Assembly: GCF_014836985.1 (NCBI RefSeq)
Contig: NZ_JACSPU010000003.1
Span: forward strand, 372,001-436,000
Direction of reading: 5' to 3'
Length of the DNA: 64,000 bases
DNA from: Planococcus wigleyi
Lineage (GTDB): Bacteria > Bacillota > Bacilli > Bacillales_A > Planococcaceae
Shown here one piece after another: positions 25,333 through 34,136 of this stretch (positions within the stretch are counted from its first letter, which is position 1; the number at the start of each line of letters is the position of its first letter). Below the pieces are notes generated by a model. It saw only the letters and a program-made list of their open reading frames with translations, was not told where the DNA came from and ran no database searches. Position numbers and translations under genes: made by a program.

Positions 25333-26274
25333 CGCAGTGATGTCTCTTCTGCCGAATGTCCAGTAGCTGATAGCCATGAATACCAAAAAGTAAACGGCCA
25401 GTACGACGATGGACATCTGGATAGTGATATCAGAAATCATGAAATTACCGGTGAAAAATTGTGTCAGGTCGGTATGGGTAAACAAATAATATTTGACGAT
25501 TTCATAGTTCTGTAATAGGAAGACGGCTTGGATGCCTGTAAACATCAGGAAGATCGATAAGCCGATTGCTAAGGAACTGGAGCGGAAAACGGTGCTCAGC
25601 ATGAATGCGAACGTGCTGATCATCCAGACACTTGAAAATTTAAGTGCTGCGAGTTTGAGGGCTTCCAGCCAGAACGAAGTTTCTGACACTTCCGACCCGT
25701 TCCACACGAGGAGGGTTCCGTCGCTAATTCCAAAAAAGAGCAATCCTGCGAGTGCTGTGGAAATCAATAAAATCACGGTCAATACAACGGCGAACAGCAG
25801 AACGGTTATGTATTTGGAAGTGAGGATTTTCCAACGTTTCACCGGCCGTGTCAACAACATTTTAATGGTTCCTTGTGAAAATTCAGAAGCTACAATGCCG
25901 CCGGCCATAATGACTGCCAATAGCGTAACGAGTGACATCATCATATGGGTATCGATCACCTGTTGTTGCATACTGGCGTATTCAAATGAAGGAATGTCAT
26001 TTGCCAGCCGGTGCTCAGCGATGGCAATCCGCCCTTCATAATAATCCGCCTGTGGTTCGCTGAGATCGGGCTCTTCCAGCATGACCATACTGTTGGCGAT
26101 TTCTGCTTGAGCAATGTCCCGCCAGTTCTCGTTGGCGTTTTCAGTGGCTGTCGAATTCATCCATTTGGTGATGCCGATACCTGCAAATACGACCACGACC
26201 AGCAATGCAGCCATAATCCAAGTCATTTTTCGGCTCCATAGTTTCATCCATTCATTTTGTATGAGTTTGAGCAA
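25330..26274 (-). CDS. ABC-2 type exporter permease
   Basis: The 314-residue membrane protein has one N-terminal helix (about residues 18-37), a long extracytoplasmic loop (about 40-105), then five to six helices including the ABC-2 motif VASEFSQGTIKMLLTRPVKR. It begins at TTG 26274 behind AGGAGG, overlapping the end of the ATPase gene by 23 bases, so the two are coupled. Together they resemble bacitracin/lantibiotic-type BcrAB-like exporters. The substrate is unknown. Its stop codon forms the first bases of the repeat copy 2. Confidence 0.85.
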   Translation of the reverse strand: MLKLIQNEWMKLWSRKMTWIMAALLVVVVFAGIGITKWMNSTATENANENWRDIAQAEIANSMVMLEEPDLSEPQADYYEGRIAIAEHRLANDIPSFEYASMQQQVIDTHMMMSLVTLLAVIMAGGIVASEFSQGTIKMLLTRPVKRWKILTSKYITVLLFAVVLTVILLISTALAGLLFFGISDGTLLVWNGSEVSETSFWLEALKLAALKFSSVWMISTFAFMLSTVFRSSSLAIGLSIFLMFTGIQAVFLLQNYEIVKYYLFTHTDLTQFFTGNFMISDITIQMSIVVLAVYFLVFMAISYWTFGRRDITA

Positions 26275-27175
26275 TTTCGCCGCCTCCTGTCATTTCAAGG
26301 AATTGGGATTCCAAGGTTTCACGATATGGCTGGACGGCAAAAATTCGTACGCCGGCTCCGACCAATAAGTTGATGGCTCCCGGAATATGCTCGGCGCCAG
26401 AATCGATCAGATAGCCTTTATCATGCAATACGGCGGGAAATCCAATGCCTGTCAGCACTTCACCGGCCAACTCCAGAGGTTCTGCTTGAATGTAATAGCG
26501 GGATTTCTGGAGATCATTGACGTTTTTGATATCGATTAATTCGCCGTTTTGAATAATGGCAATCCGGTCGCATAATAATTCAATTTCAGACAAAAGATGG
26601 CTGGAAACAAAAATAGCCACTCCGTTTTCCTTGGCTATTTTCTGCAGGTAAATCCGGAATTCACGAATGCCGGCCGGATCTAGGCCGTTTGTAGGTTCAT
26701 CGAGAATAAGGAATTTCGGATCATGCAGAAGGGCTTGTGCCAGACCCAGGCGCTGCCGCATGCCGAGTGAATAGGAAGCTACTTTTTCATTGATGCGATT
26801 TTGCATGCCGACCTGTTTGACGACTTCATCAATCCGTTCTTTGGATATTCCTTTGTGCATCCGTGAAAAATGAAGCAAGTTCTTGTAACCGGACATGTAT
26901 TTGTACATTTCAGGATTTTCCACGATGACCCCGACTTTTTGGATGCTGCCTTCGAAGTCTGCCTGCACGGATTGGCCGTCGATCCATACCTCGCCTTCAG
27001 TCGGCCGCATCAAACCGACCATCATCCGGATAGTCGTGGTTTTTCCGGCTCCATTGGGGCCGAGAAATCCAGTGATTTCGCCTTTGTGCAGGTCGAGGCT
27101 CAAATTTTTGATGATTTTTTTCTTGCCGATTGTTTTCGATAGATTCTTGATTTGGACAATCGCTTGTTCAGCCAT
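26252..27175 (-). CDS. ABC exporter ATP-binding subunit (BcrA-like)
   Basis: The 307-residue ATPase has Walker A GPNGAGKTTTIRM, signature SLGMRQRLGLAQAL, Walker B FLILDEPTNGLDP and the H-loop SSHLLSEIE. The extra 80 residues at the C terminus are typical of the DRA/BcrA group that partners ABC-2 permeases. The permease gene overlaps its 3' end. Likely roles are export of a peptide antibiotic or a lipid-linked compound; no sensor kinase or regulator lies nearby to decide. Confidence 0.88.
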   Translation of the reverse strand: MAEQAIVQIKNLSKTIGKKKIIKNLSLDLHKGEITGFLGPNGAGKTTTIRMMVGLMRPTEGEVWIDGQSVQADFEGSIQKVGVIVENPEMYKYMSGYKNLLHFSRMHKGISKERIDEVVKQVGMQNRINEKVASYSLGMRQRLGLAQALLHDPKFLILDEPTNGLDPAGIREFRIYLQKIAKENGVAIFVSSHLLSEIELLCDRIAIIQNGELIDIKNVNDLQKSRYYIQAEPLELAGEVLTGIGFPAVLHDKGYLIDSGAEHIPGAINLLVGAGVRIFAVQPYRETLESQFLEMTGGGEIAQTHTK

Positions 27176-27326
27176 ACTCTGCCACCTACTCTCTTATATG
27201 TCATTAGTAGTAACGAACCAAGTAGGCTAAAGTTTCATTTTTTTAAAGTGAACTTCGGCAACAATGCTTATTGGACGCGGAAAAAGGGAATAACAGAACC
27301 AACAGCAAACGATGGAGGGATTGGCC

Positions 27327-27746
27327 ATGAAAGAGTTGGAGGACAAAGAACAGGTTCTGATCGCTTATTACACGCAATATTATATGGGCGGAGGCTATAG
27401 TGACATTAAGAAATTAGATCAGCATCTGGCGCAGGAAATCGGTGAAGACCGATATGCCGAGGTGATGGACGAATTGGAAAGTGAGGGGCTGATTTTTGGC
27501 ATGGAGCAAGTGGAAGCCCGTGAAAAAGCTGGAGAAGACAGCCCAATGGCCACAAATGAAGGAATGCTTTCTGTCCACTCTATATTGAACCTGCAATCAG
27601 AATCAATAGAGAACCATCAACTTGATTATCTAAAGAATCACCTAAAAACCAGCAACCTCAAATTCAGTTTAGCGCCGGTGGAAGCTTATATTTATAGAAC
27701 AATTGAGGAAAAGGCGCAGCAAAAGCCCAATGAAAACTCCCCTTGA
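27327..27746 (+). CDS. Hypothetical protein, possible winged-helix fold
   Basis: I do not recognise the family with certainty. The 139-residue acidic protein has an arrangement seen in YjcQ-like winged-helix proteins: a helical N-terminal half (EDKEQVLIAYYTQYYMGG), RYAEVMDELESEGLI and the short strand-turn ATNEGML. ATG 27327 is preceded by GATGGAGGGA. It is divergent from the ABC exporter operon and could regulate it, but nothing in the sequence proves this. A perfect bidirectional terminator follows. Confidence 0.6.
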   Translation: MKELEDKEQVLIAYYTQYYMGGGYSDIKKLDQHLAQEIGEDRYAEVMDELESEGLIFGMEQVEAREKAGEDSPMATNEGMLSVHSILNLQSESIENHQLDYLKNHLKTSNLKFSLAPVEAYIYRTIEEKAQQKPNENSP

Positions 27747-27752
27747 ATGGAC

Positions 27753-27790
27753 AAAAAAGCGATGGCCGGAATTCCGGCCATCGCTTTTTT
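27753..27790. terminator. Bidirectional terminator, perfect palindrome
   Basis: The 38-base sequence is a perfect palindrome (19-bp arms) bounded by A6 and T6. It separates two converging genes. Confidence 0.9.
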
Positions 27791-27797
27791 GATAGAT

Positions 27798-28052
27798 TTA
27801 GAGCTTGAATATAAAAAACACCAGAAAAATAAAAAGGATTACAAGCGTGTTGACAGTGAACGAAGTTTGCTTACTGACAGGTTCCTCAAGAGACGGAAAG
27901 CGTTCAACAATGCGCATTGCGCCATAAATCAGGGCACCCAATATCAGCAAGGTCACTACCAGGTTCATATCATAAATACGAATGTCGATAAAACGGATCA
28001 GCACGACAGAAAGAGCAAGAATCATGCCGTTCACTAAATTTTTGCGTTTCAT
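27798..28052 (-). CDS. Small membrane protein, 84 residues
   Basis: The product has three hydrophobic stretches (about residues 7-22, 29-46 and 66-83) and a short soluble link with RIVERFPSLEEP. I do not recognise a family. Its ATG overlaps the TGA of the methyltransferase gene by four bases (ATGA), so it is translationally coupled to it. Confidence 0.7.
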   Translation of the reverse strand: MKRKNLVNGMILALSVVLIRFIDIRIYDMNLVVTLLILGALIYGAMRIVERFPSLEEPVSKQTSFTVNTLVILFIFLVFFIFKL

Positions 28053-29206
28053 AGATACTCCTTTAATTCGTTTTCGAGAAATGGATCGGCTGACAGCAAT
28101 GAAGTAAATTGTTTGTACTTCTTAAATTGTCCAGCCCCCGGTTTTCGGCCGGTTTTATAAGCGCGGATTAAAATGTTTTTAGGCGTATGCTCCATATCAA
28201 TGAATTCCATCAATTGCGTTTCGTAGCCAACGAGAGACAGCAGTTCTGCCCGGATGGAGTCCGTAGCTAAAGCGCTGAAACGCTCTTTGATCAAGCCGTG
28301 CTGCAGCATGATGCCAAGTTCTGATGCGGCGATTTGGCTGTTCAATTCGTGCTGGCAGCAAGGGACGCTCAAAATCACTTTTGCATCCCATTTGACGGCG
28401 CGCGATAAAGCCATATCGGTTGCTACATCGCAGGCATGCAATGTAACAACCATATCGACAGCGGATTCCTCATTGTAGTCATTGATGTCTCCGACCAGAA
28501 ACTCAAGCTGTTCATAGCGGAGATCTTCCGCAATCTGCTGGCATTCCTCAATCACTTCTTTTTTCAGGTCAAGACCGGTAACCCGCAGGTCCAAGCCTTT
28601 TTCAATGCGCAAGTAATGATACAGCGCAAAGGTCAAATACGATTTTCCTGAACCGAAATCAAGGATCCGGACGGTGCGGTCCTGCGGCAAATAGGCAAGT
28701 GCATCATCAATAAACTCAATGAAACGATTGATTTGGCGGAATTTATCGTACTTCTGCTTTTTGACTTTTCCATCCGAGCTTTGAACGCCGAGGCGGACCA
28801 GGAATGGATAGGGAATGCCGTCTTCCAGTAAGTATTGCTTTTTGCGGTTATGAGAAAGCTCAGCTTTTTTCTCGCCGGTCTGTTCGGCTTTCCAGCTGAC
28901 TTTGAATTTTTTGGAAAGCTGGATCTGCACTTTTTCATCCGTGAATTGAAACAGGGCTTGGCGAAAGTCATTGAAAAGAGATTCCAATTTACGGCATGCT
29001 TCTTCAAGGGGCAAGTTTTCGTGTTTCAGCACATGTTCATGCTGATATTCAAATTGGATTAAGTATTCGTTTTTAATTTCAACCGGCTTCAGTTTGATCC
29101 GCTTGATGTCATTGGATTTCAGTCGTGGCTGGCTGACGGTTGCTGACACCAATTGCTGCTGCAAAAGGCGTTCTGTCAATTGATCCTGCATTGTTTGTAA
29201 TTCCAT
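28049..29206 (-). CDS. Class I SAM-dependent methyltransferase
   Basis: The 385-residue protein has an N-terminal domain of about 160 residues rich in K, E and Q and a C-terminal Rossmann methyltransferase. Motif I is LDFGSGKSYLTFALYHYL (about residue 185), the acidic ribose ligand is in VTGLDLKKEVIEE and motif IV region reads VVTLHACDVATD, followed by the paired cysteines of SVPCCQHELN. This matches the METTL/GSTCD-like Methyltransf_32 group, proposed to act on RNA. I chose the ATG at 29206, with GGAAAGGATC upstream. It is coupled to the 84-residue membrane protein gene. Confidence 0.82.
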   Translation of the reverse strand: MELQTMQDQLTERLLQQQLVSATVSQPRLKSNDIKRIKLKPVEIKNEYLIQFEYQHEHVLKHENLPLEEACRKLESLFNDFRQALFQFTDEKVQIQLSKKFKVSWKAEQTGEKKAELSHNRKKQYLLEDGIPYPFLVRLGVQSSDGKVKKQKYDKFRQINRFIEFIDDALAYLPQDRTVRILDFGSGKSYLTFALYHYLRIEKGLDLRVTGLDLKKEVIEECQQIAEDLRYEQLEFLVGDINDYNEESAVDMVVTLHACDVATDMALSRAVKWDAKVILSVPCCQHELNSQIAASELGIMLQHGLIKERFSALATDSIRAELLSLVGYETQLMEFIDMEHTPKNILIRAYKTGRKPGAGQFKKYKQFTSLLSADPFLENELKEYL

Positions 29207-29316
29207 GGTCGATCCTTTCCGTTGCATGTAATAGTTTTAGTTTATCATGCGGTGCATAAAAAGAGCGAGCTGTCCGGTTCGTTCCGATAAAAGCACGTCC
29301 CATTAATTTGGAATTT

Positions 29317-29348
29317 TGTGATAATATAGATGGGTGAAAACGTTTTCA
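29317..29348 (+). promoter_or_regulatory. Extended -10 promoter with perfect cre site
   Basis: TGAAAACGTTTTCA (29335-29348) fits the CcpA catabolite-responsive element TGWAANCGNTNWCA at every position. It lies just downstream of an extended -10 (TGT-GATAAT, 29317-29325), where binding would block transcription. Repression of the acyl-CoA synthetase gene in the presence of glucose is therefore expected. Confidence 0.8.
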
Positions 29349-29364
29349 AATAGGGGGATGGAAA

Positions 29365-31008
29365 ATGGTGACTTTGCAGAAAACAGTCGGGCAAGTCGTG
29401 AAAGAACAGGCTGCGCTGAATCCGAAGACAGAAGCTTACGTCTATCCGGAACATGGGATTCGAAAAACCTACAAGGAATTTGATGAAGAAACAGATCGCC
29501 TGGCAAAGGCATTTATTGGAATTGGGATTGAAAAAGGGGAACATGTGGCCATTTGGTCAGACAACAAGCGTGAATGGCTGCTGAGCCAATTCGCCACCGG
29601 GAAAATGGGTGGTATATTAGTGACGGTCAATACGAGCTACCAATCGAGCGAACTTGAATATTTATTGGAGCAGTCGGACGCGACAACTTTGATATTAGGG
29701 GAAGAGTTTAAAGGTACGAGTTATATAGAAATCGTCAACACGGTTTGCCCGGAGTTGGCAACGGCTGAGAAAGGCAAAATCGTCAGCAAGAAACTACCGC
29801 ATTTCAAACGGGTGATTGTCATGAGCAACTCGAGTTACCCAGGAATCTACACATGGAATGAATTCGAGGCTTTTGCTGAAAAGGTCAGCGACGCTGATTA
29901 CCAGGAACGTTTTCATTCGATGGATCCCGACGACGTCATCAACATTCAGTATACATCCGGCACAACCGGATTTCCGAAAGGCGTCATGCTGACGCACCTG
30001 AACGTTGTCAATAACGGCAAACTGATCGGTGATACGATGAACCTGACAGAAACCGACCGCTTGTGTATTCCTGTCCCGTTTTTCCATTGTTTTGGCTGCG
30101 TGCTTGGAACAATGGCTGCAGTGACGCATTCGACGACGATGGTCATTGCAGAACAGTTTGAACCGAAACGTGTACTGCAAATGGTGCAGGATGAAAAGTG
30201 CACAGGACTTCATGGAGTGCCGACGATGTTCATCGCCGAGTTGAACCATCCGGATTTTGCGTCTTTCGATACGTCGACGCTGCGTACAGGCATCATGGCG
30301 GGCTCTCCTTGTCCGATCGAAGTGATGAAGAAAGTCATCCATGATATGGGGGCTTCGGAAATTACTATCGCTTATGGCCAGACAGAATCATCACCGGTCA
30401 TCACACAGACGCGGGCTGATGATGACATCGAAAAACGGGTGTCGACAGTCGGCAAACCGCATACGGGAGTGGAAGTGAAAATCATCGATCCGTTGACAGG
30501 GGAACAGGTAGCGACCGGAGTGCCTGGAGAACTTTGTACAAGGGGCTACCATGTTATGAAAGGCTACTATAAAAATGTAGAAGCCACAAAAGCTGCGATC
30601 GATCCGGAAGGTTGGCTTCATACGGGCGACATCGCTGTTGAAGACGAAGATGGCTATATTGCCATCACCGGACGCATCAAAGATATGGTAATCCGTGGAG
30701 GCGAGAACATTTATCCGCGTGAAATCGAAGAATTTCTTTATCAGCATCCTTCTGTACAGGATGTTCAAGTAGTGGGTGTGCCTGATCCGAAATATGGGGA
30801 AGAGCTGATGGCATGGGTGATCTTGAAAGAAGGAGAAAAGCTCGATGCAGAAGAGCTGAAAGCTTATTGCACAGGAAAAATATCCCGGCACAAAATTCCG
30901 CGCTATATTGAGTTCACCAAGGAATATCCGATGACGGCTTCAGGGAAAATACAAAAGTTCAAGTTGCGCGAGCTATCAGTCGAACAAAGCCGAAAAGCTG
31001 AAGTGTGA
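29365..31008 (+). CDS. AMP-forming acyl-CoA synthetase (YngI/FadD-like)
   Basis: The 547-residue enzyme belongs to the adenylate-forming superfamily. The AMP loop is YTSGTTGFPKGVMLTH (about residue 195), followed by AYGQTESSPV and the hinge GRIKDMVIRGGENIYPREIEE, with the catalytic lysine in TASGKIQKFKLRE near the end. It activates a carboxylic acid with ATP and CoA. Length and motifs resemble B. subtilis YngI and medium/long-chain acyl-CoA ligases; chain length preference is unknown. The cre site upstream fits a catabolic role. It stands alone without other beta-oxidation genes. Confidence 0.9.
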   Translation: MVTLQKTVGQVVKEQAALNPKTEAYVYPEHGIRKTYKEFDEETDRLAKAFIGIGIEKGEHVAIWSDNKREWLLSQFATGKMGGILVTVNTSYQSSELEYLLEQSDATTLILGEEFKGTSYIEIVNTVCPELATAEKGKIVSKKLPHFKRVIVMSNSSYPGIYTWNEFEAFAEKVSDADYQERFHSMDPDDVINIQYTSGTTGFPKGVMLTHLNVVNNGKLIGDTMNLTETDRLCIPVPFFHCFGCVLGTMAAVTHSTTMVIAEQFEPKRVLQMVQDEKCTGLHGVPTMFIAELNHPDFASFDTSTLRTGIMAGSPCPIEVMKKVIHDMGASEITIAYGQTESSPVITQTRADDDIEKRVSTVGKPHTGVEVKIIDPLTGEQVATGVPGELCTRGYHVMKGYYKNVEATKAAIDPEGWLHTGDIAVEDEDGYIAITGRIKDMVIRGGENIYPREIEEFLYQHPSVQDVQVVGVPDPKYGEELMAWVILKEGEKLDAEELKAYCTGKISRHKIPRYIEFTKEYPMTASGKIQKFKLRELSVEQSRKAEV

Positions 31009-31030
31009 GAAAAGAAATAACAGAAGTTGT

Positions 31031-31056
31031 AAGGCATCCTTTTGGGTGCCTTTTCT
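31031..31056 (+). terminator. Terminator after the acyl-CoA synthetase gene
   Basis: A 9-bp stem (31031-31039 and 31044-31052) with one G-T pair and a T-rich tail. Confidence 0.75.
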
Positions 31057-31217
31057 ATTTTGCTTATAGATCAATCCTTGTCCTAGTTTACAATTCTTCA
31101 TAAAGGGGAGATAAGTAAAAAGAAGTTTGTCTCGAATATAGGATATTTGGTGTTTCGCAGAAATAGCCGCACCCTTCTTATCTGGCCATCTATCTGTCTA
31201 AAAGGAGGAGCTTGCGG

Positions 31218-31949
31218 ATGATTTGGCTGAGCTTCATTTTTGCCATTGGGTTTGTTTTGATCCATCTGTTTTCAAAACGTTTAAAACTGTTGAAAGTGTT
31301 GCCGCGAAGCCGGTTCCTTTCCATCGCGGGTGGGATATCGGTCGCTTATGTCTTTTTGCACTTGTTGCCGGAACTCGGAGTTTTCCAAGATGAATTGCAG
31401 GGTGAACTGGAGAATGGCAGTCTGAGATTTTTGGAAAATCATATATATTTGCTTGCGATGACCGGATTGGTCATCTTTTATGCACTGGAGCATTGGGTGA
31501 AGACCTCTAAAAAGAAAAACAGACATCTTGCAGAGCCTAAAGCAGCGACCGGAGTTTTTTGGGTTCACATTATCACTTTTGCTTTGTATAATGGCGTCAT
31601 TGGCTATTTGCTCGTTAGGGAAGATTATCAGGATATGGGGAGTATGGTTTTGTTTTTTTCCGCGATGGCTGTTCATTTCATGGCCAACGATAAAGGGTTG
31701 CGCGCTACCCACCCAGAGGATTACGACCGGTACGGAAGATGGTTGTTGGCTGCGGCGATTCTGATCGGCTGGGGAATTGGTGCCGTTACGGAAGTGCATG
31801 ATTGGATTATGTCAGTACTGACTGCGTTATTGGCAGGCGGCATTATTTTAAATGTTTTAAAGGAAGAATTGCCAGAAGAGCGGGAGAGCAGTTTATTGGC
31901 CTTTTGTACTGGGCTGATTTCTTATTCCGTCCTATTGTTACTTTTGTAA
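31218..31949 (+). CDS. Polytopic membrane protein, ZIP-like
   Basis: The 243-residue protein has seven to eight hydrophobic segments. The stretch VAYVFLHLLPEL (about residues 34-45) resembles the HLLPE of ZIP metal transporters, and GGIILNVLKEELPEERES resembles a late ZIP helix. The central histidine-rich metal sites of ZIP helices 4 and 5 are not clearly conserved (VHIITFALYNG; AVHFMANDKG), so transport of metal is doubtful. I chose ATG 31218 behind AAAGGAGGAGC. A genuine ZIP (ZupT-like) is at 57854. Confidence 0.6.
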   Translation: MIWLSFIFAIGFVLIHLFSKRLKLLKVLPRSRFLSIAGGISVAYVFLHLLPELGVFQDELQGELENGSLRFLENHIYLLAMTGLVIFYALEHWVKTSKKKNRHLAEPKAATGVFWVHIITFALYNGVIGYLLVREDYQDMGSMVLFFSAMAVHFMANDKGLRATHPEDYDRYGRWLLAAAILIGWGIGAVTEVHDWIMSVLTALLAGGIILNVLKEELPEERESSLLAFCTGLISYSVLLLLL

Positions 31950-31987
31950 AATAAAAATTTATTTTTATAGCAAAAAAAGAAAGATAA

Positions 31988-32050
31988 TGGTATAATAGTC
32001 ATGCTAAGATAGGTAATAAAGCATGGTATAAAAACGGCTTACCTAAGAGG
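31988..32050 (+). promoter_or_regulatory. Promoter and structured leader of the 56-residue protein gene
   Basis: TGG-TATAAT (31988-31996) is a consensus extended -10. The transcript leader then carries TAGGTAA (32010-32016) and TTACCTA (32039-32045), a perfect 7-bp inverted repeat whose right arm touches the AAGAGG ribosome binding site (32045-32050). Translational control by this hairpin is possible. Confidence 0.55.
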
Positions 32051-32059
32051 GTGTTTACA

Positions 32060-32230
32060 GTGCTTACAGAAGAAGAATTGGCCATTTTCGAATATGAACT
32101 GATTAAGTTAATGGATGAATATCGAAAATGTGTTGATCAATCCTTAAAACTGAAAATACAGGAAGACATGACTTGGCTGAAAACGGCTATTTTTTCAACG
32201 GGCATGCATGGACAAACAATTGAAAATTAA
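32060..32230 (+). CDS. Small soluble protein, 56 residues
   Basis: A GTG start at 32060 sits 9 bp after AAGAGG and opens a 56-codon frame ending with TAA at 32228-32230. GTG 32051 is an in-frame alternative. The peptide begins LTEEELAIFEYELIKLMDEY and is probably a helical hairpin, with one cysteine and one tryptophan. I considered Spo0E-like phosphatases, which are similar in size, but the S-Q-E-L-D motif is missing. It has its own promoter and terminator, which supports a real gene. Function unknown. Confidence 0.65.
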   Translation: MLTEEELAIFEYELIKLMDEYRKCVDQSLKLKIQEDMTWLKTAIFSTGMHGQTIEN

Positions 32231-32238
32231 TCATTCGC

Positions 32239-32272
32239 ACCCTGCTTGGCTGACCGCCAGCAGGTTTTTTTG
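32239..32272 (+). terminator. Terminator of the 56-residue protein gene
   Basis: CCTGC/GCAGG and inner TGGC/GCCA pairs form a hairpin with one bulge, followed by seven T. Confidence 0.8.
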
Positions 32273-32408
32273 TTTACATGCCAAGAGTGGAATTGTGAAC
32301 AGGACTGTAACAAAAATCGCTATAAACGCAGCAGCTATGGGCGCCTGATGAGGGTTTCAACATCGGATGCCTTATAATAGAAGGAGGTAAAGTGAAGGAG
32401 AGAATGGC

Positions 32409-34136
32409 ATGAACGATTTAAAGCAACTGGCATTTCAGCGGAAGAACAAGATGGCTTTCCTGGTAGTGGCGTCGGTTTTAAAAGGGGTTGCTACCATTGG
32501 GCAAGCCTTGTTTTTCGTGGCTATTGCAGATCGGGTCTTTCTTCAAAATGCTGCATTCGAAAGTTTGCTGCCGTTGTTTGTCGGCTTGTTGTCGGCGATC
32601 CTGCTGCGTGCAGGTGCCGGGTATGCAATTGGCCGGGCAGGCGTGAACTTGGCTGCTGATGTAAAAAGTGAATTTCGGAGTACTTTAATAAAATCGTTTG
32701 CTTCAAATCCGCTGCAATCAGCAGCTCAAGGCCAATCCGGCCAGAAAGTCAGCTTGTTGATGGATGCAGTAGACGAAGTAGATGGGTTCTTCAGCAAATA
32801 CATTCCACAAATGATTCAAACTTATATTATTCCACTGTTATTATTGGCGGTTATTTTTACTCAAAACTGGACAACCGGAGTTATTATCCTGATTACGGCC
32901 CCATTTATTCCGGTTTTCATGGCTATGGTCGGAAAAGGGACGAAAAAAAAAGCGGACGAAAAAATGGAGCAACTCAGCCAGTTTTCGGGTACGTTTCTTG
33001 ATGTGTTGCAAGGTTTAACGACACTCAAGTTATTCGGACAGGCTGAAAAACAACGGAACACCATCCGCAAGAGCAGTTTAAGTTTCCGAGACTCCACAAT
33101 GGACGTATTGAAATCAGCGTTTCTTTCTTCTTTGATGCTGGAGTATATCTCAATGCTGAGCATCGGAATCATTGCACTTGAAATCGGTCTGCGCCTTGTC
33201 GTCTTCGACAGCATCAGTTTTTTTACGGCATTTTTCATTTTGATTTTAGTGCCGGATTTCTTTAATCTGCTGAAAGATTTCGGCAGCGCCTTTCATACAG
33301 CAAGAGGAAGCGTGTCGGCAGCAAATCAATTGTCAGCTGAACTAGAAAAAACTCATCCAAGTCTGGTTTGGGGCAGTGAGAAATTGGCGCCTGAACCACC
33401 GCATCTTTCGCTTGAGGGCTTGTCTTTTCAATATGGCGATGATGGTTTTACTTTAGCGCCAATGGATGGTGAGATTCCTCCTTATAGCCAAGTGGCGATC
33501 ATCGGCAAAAGCGGATCAGGAAAAACGACGCTCATGCAGTTGTTGGCTGGGCTTTTGCCGCAAAGTGAAGGGCGTCTGATGATCAATGGAGTCCAACGGG
33601 AGAAAATGAGTGAACAATCCTGGTTTGACCAATTAAGTTATATTTCTCAAAACCCTTACCTTTTTGCAGGCACGATTCGGGAGAACATGGAGATCGGTGC
33701 CAATCGGCAAGTCAGTGATGCTGAAATTTTGGATGCAGCTGAAAAGGCAGGGATTGCTGAAATGGTCTTGGCACTTGAGCAGGGATTTGAAACGCCTATT
33801 GGTGAAGCAGGTCGTGGATTATCGGGTGGAGAAAAGCAACGGATTGCATTGGCGCGGGCTTTTCTGAAGAAGCCTTCTTTGATTTTATTCGATGAGCCAA
33901 CAACCGGCCTGGATTTGCGGACCGAACAAATTCTGCAGGATTCACTAAGTGAACTGCAGAAAACATCGACGGTTATCACGGTGGCACACCGTTTGCATAC
34001 CATCAGGAAAGCGGATCTGATTTTCTTCCTTGACGGCGGCAAGCTTGAAGCTGTTGGAAGCCATGATGAATTGCTGCAAACATATAGTCTATATAAAGAA
34101 ATGCTATCGGCACAGCAAGGAGGCAGTGTGCGATGA
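32409..34136 (+). CDS. cydD: Cysteine/glutathione ABC exporter subunit CydD
   Basis: The 575-residue half-transporter has six membrane helices (about residues 15-310) and a C-terminal ATPase with Walker A GKSGSGKTTLMQ, signature LSGGEKQRIALARA and Walker B LILFDEPTTGLD. CydDC exports cysteine and glutathione and is needed to assemble cytochrome bd oxidase. The downstream cydC overlaps by 4 bases (ATGA). The cydAB genes for the oxidase itself, which precede cydCD in B. subtilis, are not in the window. A -10 TATAAT (32373-32378) and AAGGAG precede the gene. Confidence 0.9.
   Translation: MNDLKQLAFQRKNKMAFLVVASVLKGVATIGQALFFVAIADRVFLQNAAFESLLPLFVGLLSAILLRAGAGYAIGRAGVNLAADVKSEFRSTLIKSFASNPLQSAAQGQSGQKVSLLMDAVDEVDGFFSKYIPQMIQTYIIPLLLLAVIFTQNWTTGVIILITAPFIPVFMAMVGKGTKKKADEKMEQLSQFSGTFLDVLQGLTTLKLFGQAEKQRNTIRKSSLSFRDSTMDVLKSAFLSSLMLEYISMLSIGIIALEIGLRLVVFDSISFFTAFFILILVPDFFNLLKDFGSAFHTARGSVSAANQLSAELEKTHPSLVWGSEKLAPEPPHLSLEGLSFQYGDDGFTLAPMDGEIPPYSQVAIIGKSGSGKTTLMQLLAGLLPQSEGRLMINGVQREKMSEQSWFDQLSYISQNPYLFAGTIRENMEIGANRQVSDAEILDAAEKAGIAEMVLALEQGFETPIGEAGRGLSGGEKQRIALARAFLKKPSLILFDEPTTGLDLRTEQILQDSLSELQKTSTVITVAHRLHTIRKADLIFFLDGGKLEAVGSHDELLQTYSLYKEMLSAQQGGSVR

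Noticed and set aside
32060-32230. A Spo0E-type phosphatase identity for the 56-residue protein
   Set aside because: Length fits, but the conserved S-Q-E-L-D motif is missing.
32292-32312. A Rex site before cydD
   Set aside because: Only the left half site TTGTGAA is good; the right half does not match.
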